Assembly: GCA_017380355.1 (NCBI GenBank)
Contig: JAFOED010000145.1
Location: forward strand, 1-15,593
Direction: 5' to 3'
DNA: 15,593 bases
Source: Ruminococcus sp.
GTDB lineage: Bacteria; Bacillota; Clostridia; Oscillospirales; Acutalibacteraceae
Translations under genes and position numbers: made by a program
In this document: positions 14,470 through 15,593 of the stretch, piece after piece
Position numbering within the stretch: position 1 is the first letter of the stretch
How the letters are laid out: each line of letters opens with the position of its first letter
Notes under the pieces: model-generated
What the model was told of the DNA's origin: nothing
What the model saw: only the letters and a program-made list of their open reading frames with translations
The model's database searches: none

Positions 14470-15593
14470 ATGAGCAAGGTTAGAACAAGATTTGCGCCAT
14501 CGCCTACAGGCTTTATGCACGTTGGCAATCTTCGTACAGCTTTGTACGAGTATTTAGTTGCAAAATCACTCGATGGTGTGTTCGTGTTAAGAATTGAAGA
14601 CACCGACAGAGAGCGTTACGTTGAAGGTGCTGTTGATGTTATCTACAACACACTCAATACAGCAGGACTTATCCACGACGAGGGTCCTGACAAAGGCGGC
14701 GAGTACGGTCCGTATGTTCAGAGTGAGCGTAAGGATATGTATCTGCCATATGCTGAACAGCTCATTAAAGAAGGTAAGGCATACCGTTGTTTCTGTACAA
14801 AAGAAAGACTCGAAGAAGTACAGAATTCTACAGTAGGTGGCGGTTACGACAGACATTGTCGAGATTTATCGCAGGAAGAAATCGACAAGCTTTTAGCAGA
14901 AGGTACACCGTACGTTATCAGACAGAAGATGCCTATCGAGGGTGAGACAAAGTTTGTAGATGCTGTTTTTGGTGAGATTACTGTTGATAATTCTGAGCTT
15001 CAGGATCAGATTCTTATCAAAGCTGACGGCTACCCGACATACAATTTTGCAAACGTTATTGATGACCACACTATGGGTATTACTCATGTTGTAAGAGGTA
15101 GTGAGTATCTTTCATCAACACCTAAGTATAATCTGCTTTACGATGCATTCGGATGGGAGATTCCGACTTATATCCACTTACCGCTTATCAATGGTAAGAA
15201 CGACGACGGCACAGTATCAAAACTTAGTAAGCGCCACGGCTCTACAGGTTTTGAAGACTTAATTAAAGATGGTTACCTGCCACAGGCGATTATTAACTAT
15301 ATCGCACTTTTAGGCTGGTGCCCGAAGGATAATCAGGAGATTTTTACTTTGGACGAGCTGTGCAAAGTTTTTGATATCTCAGGTATTTCTAAGTCACCAT
15401 CTGTATTTGACTATGATAAGCTCGATTGGTTCAACGCTGAGTACATCCGTAATATGAGCGTTGAAGAATTCGCAGCTGTTGCTGACCCTTACTTCACACA
15501 GGCTTTAGGCGACAAGGAACTCGACCGCATTAAGCTTGCGTCAATCTTACAGCAACGTACAGTAAAGCTCACAGACATTCCTGATACTATTGA
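14470..15593 (+). CDS. gltX: Glutamyl-tRNA synthetase, N-terminal 374 codons
   Basis: GltX charges tRNA-Glu with glutamate in the cytoplasm. The frame is open from ATG 14470 to the window edge, so about 110 residues of the anticodon-binding end are missing. The class I signatures are present: FAPSPTGFMHVGNLRTAL has HVGN (17-20) in place of HIGH, a common variant in this family, and VSKLSKRHG has KLSKR (251-255) for KMSKS. C107-F-C109 and C130 suggest the zinc site seen in some GluRS. GGGAG lies nine bases before the start. The gene has its own extended -10 promoter after a strong terminator, so it is transcriptionally separate from the lipoprotein gene. Whether it also charges tRNA-Gln, as nondiscriminating enzymes do, cannot be read from this part. 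Confidence 0.97.
   Translation, partial: MSKVRTRFAPSPTGFMHVGNLRTALYEYLVAKSLDGVFVLRIEDTDRERYVEGAVDVIYNTLNTAGLIHDEGPDKGGEYGPYVQSERKDMYLPYAEQLIKEGKAYRCFCTKERLEEVQNSTVGGGYDRHCRDLSQEEIDKLLAEGTPYVIRQKMPIEGETKFVDAVFGEITVDNSELQDQILIKADGYPTYNFANVIDDHTMGITHVVRGSEYLSSTPKYNLLYDAFGWEIPTYIHLPLINGKNDDGTVSKLSKRHGSTGFEDLIKDGYLPQAIINYIALLGWCPKDNQEIFTLDELCKVFDISGISKSPSVFDYDKLDWFNAEYIRNMSVEEFAAVADPYFTQALGDKELDRIKLASILQQRTVKLTDIPDTI

Noticed and set aside
14484..14532. Altered HIGH motif (HVGN) in GltX as a sign of inactivity
   Set aside because: HIGN/HVGN variants are common among bacterial GluRS, and the KLSKR motif is intact.

Overview
The window looks like chromosome from a low-to-moderate-GC Firmicute, most likely a gut-type Clostridia (Oscillospiraceae/Ruminococcaceae-like). 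The grounds are strong GGAGG ribosome sites, sigma-A-like TTGACA/TATAAT promoters, short U-tailed hairpin terminators, a TTG start, a lipoprotein with a Gram-positive-style signal, and an FHA-SEDS protein next to a penicillin-binding protein. The taxonomic placement is inference. I see no tRNA, rRNA, CRISPR array, insertion sequence or phage gene, and no gene-free stretch longer than 300 bases.

Layout. 1-1277 (+): the tail of a CapD/FlaA1-type nucleotide-sugar dehydratase/epimerase, then galE, closed by a bidirectional terminator. 1381-3462 (-): a 693-aa membrane protein of the alkaline phosphatase/sulfatase superfamily whose usual metal ligands appear to be replaced. 3463-3679: a divergent control region with one promoter per strand and a perfect TCACAA/TTGTGA inverted repeat between them. 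3680-6774 (+): an FHA domain fused to a SEDS (RodA/FtsW) glycosyltransferase, then a class B penicillin-binding protein. 6827-9635 (-): trkA-trkH, a potassium uptake operon that converges on the penicillin-binding protein gene across a second bidirectional terminator. 9845-12718 (+): secA, with a roughly 100-nt leader holding a 13-codon open frame that ends one base before the secA start. 12954-13778 (+): an unrecognised six-helix membrane protein with strong codon bias, its own promoter and operator-like repeats. 13846-14358 (+): a small lipoprotein just behind a terminator hairpin. 14470-15593 (+): the first 374 codons of gltX, with its own promoter.

How it fits together. Much of the window concerns the cell envelope: nucleotide-sugar supply (CapD-like, GalE), a glycan- or phospholipid-modifying-type membrane protein, a peptidoglycan polymerase/transpeptidase pair that may answer to Ser/Thr phosphorylation through FHA, secretion (SecA), potassium transport and a lipoprotein. 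gltX is housekeeping. The points most worth a second look are the apparently metal-site-dead sulfatase-fold protein, the FHA-SEDS fusion with its operator-like palindrome, the secA leader peptide, and the unknown membrane protein plus lipoprotein unit at 12.9-14.4 kb.
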